DNA of 64,000 bases, from assembly GCF_002483225.1 (NCBI RefSeq), contig NZ_DLHL01000006.1:41584-105583 (forward strand), in the 5' to 3' direction. This DNA is from Gemmatimonas sp. UBA7669. Lineage in GTDB: Bacteria; Gemmatimonadota; Gemmatimonadetes; Gemmatimonadales; Gemmatimonadaceae. This document shows, piece by piece, positions 25,468 through 33,734 of this stretch. Numbering within the stretch: the stretch's first letter is position 1; every line of letters begins with the position of its first letter. Made by a program: the position numbers and the translations under genes. The notes beneath the pieces were generated by a model. That model was given only the letters and a program-made list of their open reading frames with translations. It was not told where the DNA came from and did not search any database.

Positions 25468-26153
25468 AGCTCGTTCTGTTCGATATCGATGGGACCTTGC
25501 TGCGCACCGACGGCGCCGGACGCCGCTCCATGGAGCGTGCGCTGCTGACCGTGTTCGGCACCACCGGCAGCCCGGACTATCGCTACGATGGCAAGACGGA
25601 CCGGCAGATCACCCGCGAGCAGATGCGTGCCGCCGGCTTCACGGATGCCACCATCGATGCGCGCATGGACGATGTGTTCGATCTCTATCTCGCGCAGCTC
25701 ACGCGTGAGCTCGACCACAACCCGGCCCAGGCTGAACGACTGGCCGGTGTGCCGTCACTGCTGGAACGGCTGCGCGCGCACGAAGGCGTAACCCTGGGAC
25801 TGCTGACCGGCAACATCGAGCCGGGCGCACAGCGCAAGCTCGCAGCGGTGGACATTGCCTGGGAGCAGTTCCGCGCCAACGCCTTTGGCAGCGACCACGA
25901 AGAGCGCAGCGCACTGCCCGCCGTGGCGCAGCAGCGCGCCAACACCTTGCTTGGGCGCAACATCGACGGTTCGCAGCTGGTGATCATTGGTGACACGCCA
26001 GCGGACATTCACTGCGGCCGCAGCCTCGGCGTGCGCGCCATTGGCGTGGCCACCGGTCGGTTCAGCACCCACGATCTTTCGCAGCATGCGCCATATGCGG
26101 TGCTCGAGTCGCTGGCCGATACCGACGCGGCGCTCGACGCGATTCTCGCCTGA
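25464..26153 (+). CDS. HAD-family phosphatase, phosphoglycolate phosphatase-like
   Basis: A 229-residue protein with all four HAD motifs. They are FDIDGT at residues 6-11 with nucleophile Asp7 and acid/base Asp9, the Thr in LGLLTGN, a lysine in QRKLAAVDI, and IIGDTPADI. The cap domain is helical, as in phosphoglycolate phosphatase and pyrophosphatase PpaX-like enzymes. Unlike the degenerate HAD protein at the end of the glc operon, this one looks fully active, so it could be the phosphoglycolate phosphatase feeding glycolate oxidase, although the substrate is not fixed by sequence. It is coupled to the upstream permease by a 4 bp overlap. Confidence 0.87.
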   Translation: MKLVLFDIDGTLLRTDGAGRRSMERALLTVFGTTGSPDYRYDGKTDRQITREQMRAAGFTDATIDARMDDVFDLYLAQLTRELDHNPAQAERLAGVPSLLERLRAHEGVTLGLLTGNIEPGAQRKLAAVDIAWEQFRANAFGSDHEERSALPAVAQQRANTLLGRNIDGSQLVIIGDTPADIHCGRSLGVRAIGVATGRFSTHDLSQHAPYAVLESLADTDAALDAILA

Positions 26154-26189
26154 CGCACACGTAACACACGTAACGCACACGTGACGCTC

Positions 26190-26939
26190 ATGGCCGATTC
26201 CGCGCTGCCACCCGCCCCACCCCTGCCCACGGTCGCCGTGCATGTGCACGGCATCGTGCGCGGCCGCGATATCGATGCCGCGGGCCAGGCCTCACTCGAT
26301 GACGGGGCGCTGCTGCTGCAGTGGCCGGCGGCGGCCGCGTGGCGGCTCGCACTCGATGGACTGGAAGGGCTCGCGATCCATCCGCAGCGCTGCACGCTGT
26401 ATCTGCGCGATCACGATGTGCTCGAACTGACGGGTGGTGACGACCTGCGCCCACTCGCGCTTTCCTTGCTCGCGGCGGCCTGCCTCATGCCCGAACTCAC
26501 ACGCGGGCTGCGCGCCTTCGGTCTCACGCGCGTGCCGGCCACCGGACCCGACGATCCGTTGGCGGCCGCGCATGACGCGTGGTTTGCGCCACTGCTGGAT
26601 GCGCGGCGGGCGGTGCAGGGCGTGAGTGATCCGCTGCGGCAGGTCGCGCTGCTCGATGGCGCGGCGCTCAGCACACGCATGCAGCAGGTGCTCACCGATC
26701 TCTCCCGTACGCTGGCCAGCCAACCCGCCGAGCAGCGTGCGCTGGAAGCGGTGATGGAGGACGAGGCGGCGCCGCTGTTCGAGGCGCTCGCGCGCATGCG
26801 GGTGGCCGGCGAGGCGCTGCGCGGCAGCGCGATGGACAGCCAGTTGGCCGAGTGGCGGCGATGGGTGGAGCAGGCGCGAGAGGTGTTTGCCGCTGCCGAC
26901 GACGCGTGGTCGGAGATTTCGATGGTGCTTCGGGGTTAG
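26190..26939 (+). CDS. Hypothetical Ala/Leu-rich protein
   Basis: A protein of 249 residues (252 if a GTG at 26181 is used). It is acidic and rich in Ala, Leu and Asp. The first half looks like beta strands (LLLQWPAAAAWRLALDGLEGLAIHPQRCTLYLRDHDVLELTGG), as in a PH-like fold; the second half is helical (QVLTDLSRTLASQPAEQRALEAVMEDEAAPLFEALARMRVAGEALRG). No signal peptide or membrane segment is seen and I do not recognise a family. It follows the HAD gene after 36 bp that include a small ACACGTAAC tandem repeat. Family A copy R6 begins one base after its TAG. Confidence 0.75.
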   Translation: MADSALPPAPPLPTVAVHVHGIVRGRDIDAAGQASLDDGALLLQWPAAAAWRLALDGLEGLAIHPQRCTLYLRDHDVLELTGGDDLRPLALSLLAAACLMPELTRGLRAFGLTRVPATGPDDPLAAAHDAWFAPLLDARRAVQGVSDPLRQVALLDGAALSTRMQQVLTDLSRTLASQPAEQRALEAVMEDEAAPLFEALARMRVAGEALRGSAMDSQLAEWRRWVEQAREVFAAADDAWSEISMVLRG

Positions 26940-26941
26940 GT

Positions 26942-27196
26942 GAACAGCAAACAGCGAGAAGCCAACTGCGGAACAGCAAACCGCGAAACAGCCAACGGCG
27001 ATAGCCTGCGCGCCGGAAGCCTGCATGCTCGGAAGCCTTAATGGCAGAAGCCTCAACTGCAGGGCTGCGGTTGAGGCTTCCGTGTTACGGCTGCTGAGGT
27101 AATGGCTTCCGACGCGCAGGCTATCGCGGTTGGCCGTTTCGCTGTTGGCTGTCGCGGTTTGCTGTTCCGCAGTTGGCTTGTCGCAGTTGGCTGTTA
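26942..27196. repeat. Family A palindromic element, copy R6
   Basis: Core centred near 27053-27070 (CTCAACTGCAGGGCTGCGGT). The left flank is GAACAGCAAACAGCG, ..., GAACAGCAAACCGCGAAACAGC; the right flank is CGCGGTTGGCCGTTT repeated with variation. It fills the whole convergent gap between the hypothetical gene (TAG at 26939) and the Cys-rich FeoB partner (TAA at 27196-27194). Confidence 0.9.
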
Positions 27197-27325
27197 ATGC
27201 CCGCACCCGCAGTCCGACCCGCAACCGGTCTTGCGCGCCGGCCGCAGCGCCTTCCATGCCCGTCGCGCCGTAAACGCCACGGCCGCCGCCACGATGCCGA
27301 ACACCACCAGCGTATCGACTGACAT
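27194..27325 (-). CDS. FeoB-associated Cys-rich membrane protein
   Basis: A 43-residue protein: an N-terminal membrane helix (VDTLVVFGIVAAAVAFTARRAW), a basic stretch and a Cys-rich tail, TGCGSDCGCGH. This is the typical layout of the small FeoB-associated Cys-rich proteins found next to feoB. The start ATG at 27325 lies 5 bp after the feoB stop; the longer frame would run back into feoB. Its role in ferrous iron uptake is not established, but the cysteines may handle iron or contact the FeoB channel. Confidence 0.85.
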   Translation of the reverse strand: MSVDTLVVFGIVAAAVAFTARRAWKALRPARKTGCGSDCGCGH

Positions 27326-27330
27326 CTGCG

Positions 27331-29493
27331 CTATCCTCCGAAGCCGAGTGCCCGTCCGCCTGCGTACACCAGCCAGGCGGCCACCCACGCCAGCGCCAGC
27401 ATGTACACGAACTGGATGCCGGCCCAGCGCCATCCCACCGCGCCACCGCCTGCCTCACGTACCGTGACCGCCACCGTGCTGATGCACATGAGCGCGTACA
27501 CGTAGAACACCATCAGCCCGATGGCGACAAGCGGCGTGTAGCGACGCTGCCCCGTGTTCGGGTCCACTTCGGCGCGCAACTTCTCGCTCAGTGCCGCTTC
27601 GTTCTCCCCACCGACACCGTAGATGGTGCCCATGGTGGACACGAACACCTCGCGCGCCGCGAAGCTGGCCGCGATGGACACGCCGATCTTCCAGTCATAC
27701 CCCAGCGGACGCACCGCGGGTTCAATGGCCTTGCCCACGCGACCCAGCAGCGAGTACTCGAGCTGCTGCTCGGCCTGCATTTCCTCCGGCAGCGACGCAT
27801 CCACGCTGGCCTTGGGATAGGTGGCCATGGCCCAGAGCACGATGGACAGCGCGAGAATGACCGTGCCCGCGCGGCGCAGGAAGAGCGCACAACGCTGCCA
27901 TACCGAGACCAGCAACGACCACACACTCGGCCAGCGATAGGGCGGCAACTCCAGAATCATGGGGCGCACCGGGCCCTTGAGCAGCGTGCGCTTGAAGATG
28001 GCCGCCACCACCAGCGCGGTGACCGTGCCGAGGAGGTACATGCCCAGCATGGTGGCGCCCTGCATGGTAAGGCCGGGCAGCAGCGCTGTGGTGGGCACGA
28101 AGGCGCCAATGAGCAGCGTGTACACCGGCAGGCGCGCCGAACAGCTCATGAGCGGCACCACCATGATGGTGGCGAGACGGTCCTTGGGGTCCTCAATGGT
28201 GCGGGTGGCCATGACACCCGGCACGGCGCAGGCATAACCCGAGAGCATGGGAATGAAGCTCTTGCCGTGCAGCCCCACGCGGCGCATCACACGATCCATG
28301 AGGAACGCGGCGCGTGCCATGTAGCCCGAGTGCTCGAGCAACGTGATGAACGCAAAGAGAATGGCGATCTGGGGCAGGAAGACGAGCACCGACCCGACGC
28401 CGCCAAACAGGCCGCCTTCCACCAGACTGCGCAGGTCGCCCTCGGGTATGCGCTCAGCCACCGCACCACCGAGTGCGCCAATGAGCACCTCGATGCCGTC
28501 CATCAGTGGCGCCGCCCAGGTGAAGACCGCCTGGAACACCACGGCCATGAGCAGCAGAAAAATCAGCGGCCCCCACACGCGATGCAGCACCACCCGGTCC
28601 ACCCGATCACTGAAAGACACGCTGTCCTGCGCCGAGCGCGTGACCGTGCGTCCCACCACATCGGCAATCCACGCGTAGCGGATTTCACTTTCGAGACGCG
28701 CGGGCGTGTAGCCGGCGCCGCGCAGCTTCTCCATGGCAGCCACCACTTCGTCGCGCAGATCAGGCACCTGCGCGAGATGCGGCTCGGTGCGCTGCACACC
28801 CAGAAGACGCAGCGCCTCCATGCCAGCGGCCGAGGGATGCAGGCCTTCACGCAGCAGACACTGTTCCACGGGTGTGAGTGCACGCTGCACATCGGCCGGC
28901 AAGCGGAAGCGCCGCTCGGGCAGCGGCAGCGTGCCGGCGCGCACCAGCGCCGACTTGAGTGGGTCGAGCCCCTCACCGCGCTTGGCCACCGTCGGAATGA
29001 CCTGCACACCCAACTCGTGCGACAACTCGGGCACATCGATGTTGATGCCCTGCGCCGTCGCCACATCGATCTGGTTGAGTGCTACGACGACGGGCACCCC
29101 GAGTTCGATGACCTGGCCCGCCAGGAAGAGATTGCGCTCGAGGTGCGAAGCGTCGATCACAACCAGCACGACGTCTGGGCGCCAACGATCGGCGTCACGC
29201 TGCAACAGCACGTCGAGTGCGATCTGTTCGTCGGGCGAGCCGGCAGACAGCGAATAGCTGCCGGGCAGATCGAGCACGGCCACACGCTGACCGCCGGGGC
29301 CCTTGAAGGCGCCTTCCACGCGCTCGACGGTGACGCCGGCAAAATTGCCCACGCGCTGGCGCAGACCGGTGAGCGCGTTGAAGAGCGTGGTCTTGCCGGT
29401 GTTGGGGTTGCCGATGATGGCGACCCGCAACGTGCCGCTTGGCGGCAGGGGCGCAGTGGCGCCCGAAGCAGACTCGGCGGTTGGAGCGGTCAT
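27331..29493 (-). CDS. feoB: Ferrous iron transporter FeoB
   Basis: A 720-residue inner-membrane protein that imports Fe2+. The N-terminal GTPase domain shows G1 GNPNTGKT (residues 28-36), G3 DLPG (75-78) and G4 NQID (140-143). A helical GDI-like domain and a C-terminal core of paired Gate regions follow, with FLPQIAILFAFITLLEHSGYMARAAFLMDRVMRRVGLHGKSFIPMLSGYACAVPG. The Gate segments carry the conserved cysteines (GYACAVPG and MSCSARLP). It sits between feoA, 50 bp upstream, and the Cys-rich partner, a standard feoAB(C-like) operon. Regulation by iron is suggested by the Fur-like box before feoA. Confidence 0.96.
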   Translation of the reverse strand: MTAPTAESASGATAPLPPSGTLRVAIIGNPNTGKTTLFNALTGLRQRVGNFAGVTVERVEGAFKGPGGQRVAVLDLPGSYSLSAGSPDEQIALDVLLQRDADRWRPDVVLVVIDASHLERNLFLAGQVIELGVPVVVALNQIDVATAQGINIDVPELSHELGVQVIPTVAKRGEGLDPLKSALVRAGTLPLPERRFRLPADVQRALTPVEQCLLREGLHPSAAGMEALRLLGVQRTEPHLAQVPDLRDEVVAAMEKLRGAGYTPARLESEIRYAWIADVVGRTVTRSAQDSVSFSDRVDRVVLHRVWGPLIFLLLMAVVFQAVFTWAAPLMDGIEVLIGALGGAVAERIPEGDLRSLVEGGLFGGVGSVLVFLPQIAILFAFITLLEHSGYMARAAFLMDRVMRRVGLHGKSFIPMLSGYACAVPGVMATRTIEDPKDRLATIMVVPLMSCSARLPVYTLLIGAFVPTTALLPGLTMQGATMLGMYLLGTVTALVVAAIFKRTLLKGPVRPMILELPPYRWPSVWSLLVSVWQRCALFLRRAGTVILALSIVLWAMATYPKASVDASLPEEMQAEQQLEYSLLGRVGKAIEPAVRPLGYDWKIGVSIAASFAAREVFVSTMGTIYGVGGENEAALSEKLRAEVDPNTGQRRYTPLVAIGLMVFYVYALMCISTVAVTVREAGGGAVGWRWAGIQFVYMLALAWVAAWLVYAGGRALGFGG

Positions 29494-29543
29494 GGCCGCA
29501 CCGTGGTGTTCACGCCGCGAGGTTCAGCACAGCAGCGCCGCGC

Positions 29544-29825
29544 TCAGGCGCGGGCCGCAGACGGCTGAACGGTGATGCCCGCCGTGAGCGCCGCGCCGAG
29601 GGCGAGGCGCGTGCCGCGCACTTCGAGGAGCATGGAGTCGCGCGCGTCGATGACATTGACCGACGTCCCTTCGCAGAAACCCAGTGCGCGGAGGCGGCAG
29701 GCTTCGTCGCCCGAACACTCGATATCGACGACCGTCACGCGCGTACCGGCGCGGCAGCTGCTCAGCGCGCAGGTGCGCGTGGCGCTCTCGGTCGACTGCA
29801 GGGTGGGAAGGCTGGCGTGGTTCAC
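29544..29825 (-). CDS. feoA: Ferrous iron transport protein FeoA
   Basis: A 93-residue SH3-like protein. The FeoA core is seen in GTRVTVVDIECSGDEACRLRALGFCEGTSVNVIDARDSMLLEVRGTRLALGAALTAGITV. It has an N-terminal extension of about 25 residues with two cysteines (RTCALSSCRAG), a common variant. FeoA acts in the cytoplasm and supports FeoB activity. GTG is the start codon; the box TGAGAATGTTTCTCA lies 10-24 bp upstream. It is the first gene of the feo operon. Confidence 0.92.
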   Translation of the reverse strand: MNHASLPTLQSTESATRTCALSSCRAGTRVTVVDIECSGDEACRLRALGFCEGTSVNVIDARDSMLLEVRGTRLALGAALTAGITVQPSAARA

Positions 29826-29834
29826 GGATCTAGA

Positions 29835-29849
29835 TGAGAATGTTTCTCA
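29835..29849 (-). promoter_or_regulatory. Fur-like box before feoA
   Basis: TGAGAATGTTTCTCA is an inverted repeat (six of seven arm bases match around the central G) that resembles the 7-1-7 Fur consensus TGATAATNATTATCA. It lies directly upstream of the feoA start, where binding would block expression in iron-replete cells. The binding protein itself is inferred. Confidence 0.6.
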
Positions 29850-29920
29850 AAGGTGACAATGAATAGTACTCAGCCCAAGGGTGGATGTGCAATGGGGAGA
29901 ACTCCAATCGGGGATTGCGC

Positions 29921-29948
29921 GCGGGGCGCCTGTAACCTGACGCCCCGC
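29921..29948 (-). terminator. Hairpin after lgt, possible terminator
   Basis: A perfect 8 bp stem (GCGGGGCG paired with CGCCCCGC) with a 12-base loop sits just after the lgt stop codon. There is no T run, so it is a weak candidate for intrinsic termination of the long tgt-to-lgt transcript. Confidence 0.4.
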
Positions 29949-29956
29949 CACGCGGA

Positions 29957-30769
29957 CTAGCGAGCCGTCTGCCGCCGCGCTGCCATCACGCCCGTGCCCA
30001 GCACGGCCAGCACGATGGCAATCACCTGCGCGGCGGTCAGCGGGCCAAAGAAGCGGTCGTCCTTGGCGCGGAAGAACTCCACGACGAAGCGCTCGATGCC
30101 GGCCACAATGAGGTAGAGGCCAAACAGCCAGCCGGCCTTGTGGGGATGCTTGCGCAGGGCCCAGAGCACGACAAACATGCCGAAGCCCATGACCGTCTCG
30201 TAGAGCTGCGTGGGGTGCACGGCCACCACCGAAGCCGGATCGCTGCCCTCGGGGAACTGCACGCCGAACATGGAGCTCATGACGCCTACGGTGCTCGGTG
30301 GGGCGCCCTCGGGAAACTGGGTGGCGAGGAAGCCGTTCCACGGCCGCCCATAGTCGTCACCCACGGCCCAGCAGCCCGTGCGTCCCACGGCATAACCCGC
30401 GGCAATGGCAATGCCGGCCACGTCGGCAATGCGCAGGAAGTCGAGCTTCTTGTACTTGATGACGGCCCAGCACAGTGCCACCGCACCCATGAAGCCGCCC
30501 CAGAAGACAAAGCCGCCGCGGCTGAAGAATGCGCCGGGGTCGCCGGTGAGCACCACATAGTAGCTCTTGGCGCCAATGAGCGTGCCAATGAGCGCCGCCA
30601 TGACGATATCCGGTATGGCCTCGGCCTCCGCGTTCTGCCCGCGGCGCCAGAGTTCACGCTGACAGATGATCTGCGAAATGGCGAAGGCCGCGAGCACAGC
30701 CAGGCCGAAGCCGGTGAGCTCCAGCGGACCGAGCGAGAAACTCGTGGGGTGATGAACGATGGGCGACAT
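29957..30769 (-). CDS. lgt: Prolipoprotein diacylglyceryl transferase Lgt
   Basis: A 270-residue inner-membrane enzyme that moves diacylglycerol from phosphatidylglycerol onto the lipobox cysteine of prolipoproteins. About seven membrane segments are visible. The signature GRTGCWAVGDDYGRPW (invariant Arg and Asn/Asp region), the HPTQLYE motif and RFVVEFFRAKDD match the family. ATG at 30769 was used; a TTG 3 bp upstream is possible. It follows tsaD by 4 bp and ends the long leftward housekeeping run. It would process lipoproteins such as the small one at 850-1041. Confidence 0.94.
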   Translation of the reverse strand: MSPIVHHPTSFSLGPLELTGFGLAVLAAFAISQIICQRELWRRGQNAEAEAIPDIVMAALIGTLIGAKSYYVVLTGDPGAFFSRGGFVFWGGFMGAVALCWAVIKYKKLDFLRIADVAGIAIAAGYAVGRTGCWAVGDDYGRPWNGFLATQFPEGAPPSTVGVMSSMFGVQFPEGSDPASVVAVHPTQLYETVMGFGMFVVLWALRKHPHKAGWLFGLYLIVAGIERFVVEFFRAKDDRFFGPLTAAQVIAIVLAVLGTGVMAARRQTAR

Positions 30770-30773
30770 CAAC

Positions 30774-31880
30774 TCAAGATAGACCGGGAATGGGCAAGGA
30801 CGCCGTAGCCGTCATGCTGGGCGCGGCAAACTCGCCGCGACCGAAACGATATAACCCCGCCGCGGCGATCATGGCGGCGTTGTCGGTACTGAGACGCGGG
30901 GTGGGCGCAAACACCGTCCCCCCTCGCCCGGCAAAGCGTTCGCGCAGCGCCTGCTGCAGCGCGCCATTGCAGGCCACGCCACCGCCCAGCACGATGCGGC
31001 CGCGCCGGTGGGCCTTGGCCGCGCGATACACCTTCTCGGTGAGCGTGTCGATGACGGCATCCTGAAAGCCGCGCGCAATGCTGGCGCGCTGGGCATCCAA
31101 CGTGCCGTCCTTTTCTGCGGCACGCACCGCGTAGAGCACGGCCGTCTTGAGGCCGCTGAACGAACAGTCGTAGTAGTCCGCGTCGGTAACCACGGCGCGC
31201 TTGCGCAGCATGGGCCGCGCGAACCAGTGCGCGTGGCCGTACTCCGGCGACTCGGCCGTGGCCGCCAACTGCTCAATGGGACGTCCGCCGGGATAGGGCA
31301 GGCCCAGCAGCTTGGCCACCTTGTCAAACGCTTCCCCCACGGCATCGTCGCGCGTCTGACCCAACAGGCGATAGTGGCCCCAGGCCGGCACATCGAGCAG
31401 CAGCGTGTGCCCTCCACTCACCAGCAGGGCGGTGAACGGCGGCGCGGCGTCGGGATGTTCGAGCAGCGTGGCAAAGAGATGCCCTTCCATGTGATGCACG
31501 GGCACCACCGGCTTGCCATGCGCCAGCGCAAGGCCCTTGGCGTAGCTCGTGCCCACGAGCAGCGCACCAACCAGACCCGGTGCGTGCGTGACCGCCACCG
31601 CATCAATGTCGGCCATGTTCACGCCGGCTTCGCGCAACGCCGTATCCACTGCCGGCACGATGCCGGTGAGATGCTGACGGCTCGCAATTTCCGGCACGAC
31701 GCCACCAAAGAGCCGATGCACGTCCTGGGAAAGAATCACCAACGACTCGATGGTCGCCTGCCCGAGTGTCACCTCGCCGTCGGCACCATATTGCTGCACA
31801 CCACACACCACCGCCGCCGACGTTTCGTCGCAGGACGTTTCTATGCCCAGCAGGCGCAGTGGACGTGCAGTGTCGCTCAC
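30774..31880 (-). CDS. tsaD: tRNA threonylcarbamoyladenosine synthase subunit TsaD
   Basis: A 368-residue ASKHA-fold metalloenzyme that transfers the threonylcarbamoyl group to A37 of ANN-decoding tRNAs. It begins LLGIETSCDETSAAVV, has the metal-binding VHHMEGHLFA, SGGHTLLLDV, the nucleotide motif VLGGGVACNGALQ and the C-terminal STDNAAMIAAAG. Length is slightly above the usual 340. It lies between tlpA (66 bp, a gap with short repeats) and lgt (4 bp). Partner genes tsaB and tsaE are not in the window. Confidence 0.95.
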   Translation of the reverse strand: MSDTARPLRLLGIETSCDETSAAVVCGVQQYGADGEVTLGQATIESLVILSQDVHRLFGGVVPEIASRQHLTGIVPAVDTALREAGVNMADIDAVAVTHAPGLVGALLVGTSYAKGLALAHGKPVVPVHHMEGHLFATLLEHPDAAPPFTALLVSGGHTLLLDVPAWGHYRLLGQTRDDAVGEAFDKVAKLLGLPYPGGRPIEQLAATAESPEYGHAHWFARPMLRKRAVVTDADYYDCSFSGLKTAVLYAVRAAEKDGTLDAQRASIARGFQDAVIDTLTEKVYRAAKAHRRGRIVLGGGVACNGALQQALRERFAGRGGTVFAPTPRLSTDNAAMIAAAGLYRFGRGEFAAPSMTATASLPIPGLS

Positions 31881-31945
31881 AGTGTGTGACTCAAGGCGTG
31901 TCGCTCATGACGTATCGCTTACGGCGTGTCGCGCATGACAACGCG
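31881..31945. repeat. Short degenerate tandem repeat between tlpA and tsaD
   Basis: Loosely repeated units of the kind GGCGTGTCGCTCATGACGTA (three to four copies of GTGTCGC(T/G)CATGAC-like sequence) fill the short gap. No conserved regulatory site is recognisable. Confidence 0.45.
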
Positions 31946-32497
31946 TCAGGGACGCGGCTCGTCGAGCAGCATCGACATGAGCTTGCGATTGCCCTCGGAG
32001 TTCCAGTCTTCGGCGCCGATGGACTTGCGGCGAATCACGCCCTTGCGGTCGATGACAAACGTTTCGGGCACACCCGTGGTGCGATAGATGCCCTGAATGC
32101 TGCCCGACTCATCGTGCAACACCTCGAAGCCCAGCTTGTACTCCTGCACAAAATCGCGGATGGCCTGCTCCTGGCCGGCGTTGTCCACGCTCACGGCCAC
32201 GATCTTGAGGCCCTTGGGGCCCAGCGCCTGGTGCAGCGAGTCCATGCTCGGCATTTCCACGCGGCAGGGAATGCACCAGGTCGCCCAGATGTTGAGCAGC
32301 ACCACTTCGCCGCGATAGTTGGTGAGCGACTTCATGGCCGCGGGCTGCGTCAGCGTCTTGGCCGCAAAGCCCGGCGCATCGGAGCCCACGGTCACGCTGG
32401 TGAGTTCGTCCTTGAGGAAGTGCGAGGCCGTGAACGCGCCGCCCAGCAGCACGGCCACGATGCCCAGCACGATCATCCACTGCTGCTTGACCGTCAT
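31946..32497 (-). CDS. TlpA/ResA-like membrane-anchored thioredoxin
   Basis: A 183-residue protein with one N-terminal membrane segment (about residues 7-25) and a periplasm-facing thioredoxin fold. The redox motif is WCIPC at residues 74-78 within NIWATWCIPCRVEMP, followed by the cis-proline region TGVPETFVIDRKG. Such proteins reduce periplasmic disulfides, often for cytochrome c maturation, although no ccm gene is nearby. The ATG overlaps the rpe stop (ATGA), so translation is probably coupled. Start and length fit the family. Confidence 0.9.
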   Translation of the reverse strand: MTVKQQWMIVLGIVAVLLGGAFTASHFLKDELTSVTVGSDAPGFAAKTLTQPAAMKSLTNYRGEVVLLNIWATWCIPCRVEMPSMDSLHQALGPKGLKIVAVSVDNAGQEQAIRDFVQEYKLGFEVLHDESGSIQGIYRTTGVPETFVIDRKGVIRRKSIGAEDWNSEGNRKLMSMLLDEPRP

Positions 32498-33159
32498 ACG
32501 CTTTCCGAGCAGAGGTTGCGCAACACGGCGATCTCCGACTGCGGATGCGCCGCGCCGAAGATCGCGTTGCCGGCGACAAAGGTGTCGGCACCGGCGCGCC
32601 AGCAGCGCGCGATGGTCTCGCGGCTGATGCCGCCGTCGACTTCGAGTACCGCCGAGCTGCCGGCCTGATCGAGCAGAAACCGCGCGCGCTCGATCTTGTC
32701 CACCGAGTACTCGATGAACTTCTGCCCTCCATACCCCGGATTGACGCTCATGATCAGCAGCAGATCGAGCAGATGCGCGACTTCCTCGATGGCACTGAGC
32801 GGCGTGCCGGGGTTGAGGGCCACGCCGGCCTTCGCGCCGAGCTCCTTGATGCGCATGAGCTGACGGTCGAGATGCGGCGCGGCCTCGGCGTGAATGGTGA
32901 GCACGTCGGCGCCCGCCTTCACGTAGTCGTCGAAGTAGTTCTCCGGCTCCACCACCATGAGGTGCACATCGACCACCTTGTCGGTGCTCTTGCGCACGGC
33001 TTCAATGACCTTGGTGCCGAATGACAGGTTGGGTACGAAGCGGCCGTCCATGACGTCCACGTGAATCCAGTCGGCACCACCGGCCACGCACATGGCCAGC
33101 TCATCGCCGAGCTTTCGGAAGTCGGCACTGAGAACGGATGGAGCGATGCGTACGGACAT
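32494..33159 (-). CDS. rpe: Ribulose-phosphate 3-epimerase
   Basis: A 221-residue TIM-barrel enzyme that interconverts ribulose 5-phosphate and xylulose 5-phosphate. Motifs: APSVLSADF at the start, DWIHVDVMDGRFVPNLSFG with catalytic Asp and metal His, VHLMVVEPENYFDDYVKAGAD, ALNPGTPL, LLIMSVNPGYGGQKFIEYS and EVDGGIS. Every metal and phosphate-binding segment is present. It is preceded by the PASTA protein gene with only 2 bp between them and overlaps tlpA. Confidence 0.96.
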   Translation of the reverse strand: MSVRIAPSVLSADFRKLGDELAMCVAGGADWIHVDVMDGRFVPNLSFGTKVIEAVRKSTDKVVDVHLMVVEPENYFDDYVKAGADVLTIHAEAAPHLDRQLMRIKELGAKAGVALNPGTPLSAIEEVAHLLDLLLIMSVNPGYGGQKFIEYSVDKIERARFLLDQAGSSAVLEVDGGISRETIARCWRAGADTFVAGNAIFGAAHPQSEIAVLRNLCSESV

Positions 33160-33161
33160 GA

Positions 33162-33734
33162 TCAGCGGAGTGAGAAAAGAGAAACGGCCAGCGTGTCGGC
33201 CTGTGGTCGTCCATCACTGAGCACGAGCGTGATGGTGGCGCCGCGATTCACGCGCGCGCCCGAGACCGGAAAGGTGCCCAGCACCACGCCGGCCGGTTTG
33301 GGGCTCGACTGAAACTGCACCTCGCCCACCTGCAGGCCGGCATCGACGATGCGGTTGCGCGCTTCGCCTTCCTCGAGATCGAGCAGCGACGGCACCGTGA
33401 GCAGGCCCACCGCATCGGCCTGCGCATTGGCCTCGGCCTCCAGTCTGGCCTGTTCGGCCTGCTGGGCCTCGGCCGCCCTGATGGCCGAGTCGATGGGATC
33501 CGCGTCGGCCTTGGCCTGCTGGCCACTGGCGAGGCTGTCGAGCATGAGCTGCAGTGAATCCACACTGCCCGCACGTCCCGGCTCAAGCGTGTTCACGGTG
33601 ACGACCCCGCCGGCGCCGCCGATGGCGAGGCCCGCCAGCACCGCCACGCCGAGACGAATGAGCCAGGTGCGTGTTGTGACCGGGCCACGTTTCTTCTTCG
33701 CCGTGCCGCTGGTCTTCGTGGTTTGGTTGGCCAT
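33162..33734 (-). CDS. Membrane-anchored PASTA-domain protein
   Basis: A 190-residue protein: a short basic cytoplasmic tail (KKKRGPVTTR), one membrane helix (about residues 25-47), an alanine/glutamate-rich stretch likely to form a coiled coil (about 70-108), and a single PASTA domain (VPSLLDLEEGEARNRIVDAGLQVGEVQFQSSPKPAGVVLGTFPVSGARVNRGATITLVLSDG). PASTA domains bind peptidoglycan fragments or mediate protein contacts in the periplasm. It carries no kinase or transpeptidase domain. Its stop and the rpe start are 2 bp apart; its ATG overlaps the rsmB stop by one base. Confidence 0.85.
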   Translation of the reverse strand: MANQTTKTSGTAKKKRGPVTTRTWLIRLGVAVLAGLAIGGAGGVVTVNTLEPGRAGSVDSLQLMLDSLASGQQAKADADPIDSAIRAAEAQQAEQARLEAEANAQADAVGLLTVPSLLDLEEGEARNRIVDAGLQVGEVQFQSSPKPAGVVLGTFPVSGARVNRGATITLVLSDGRPQADTLAVSLFSLR

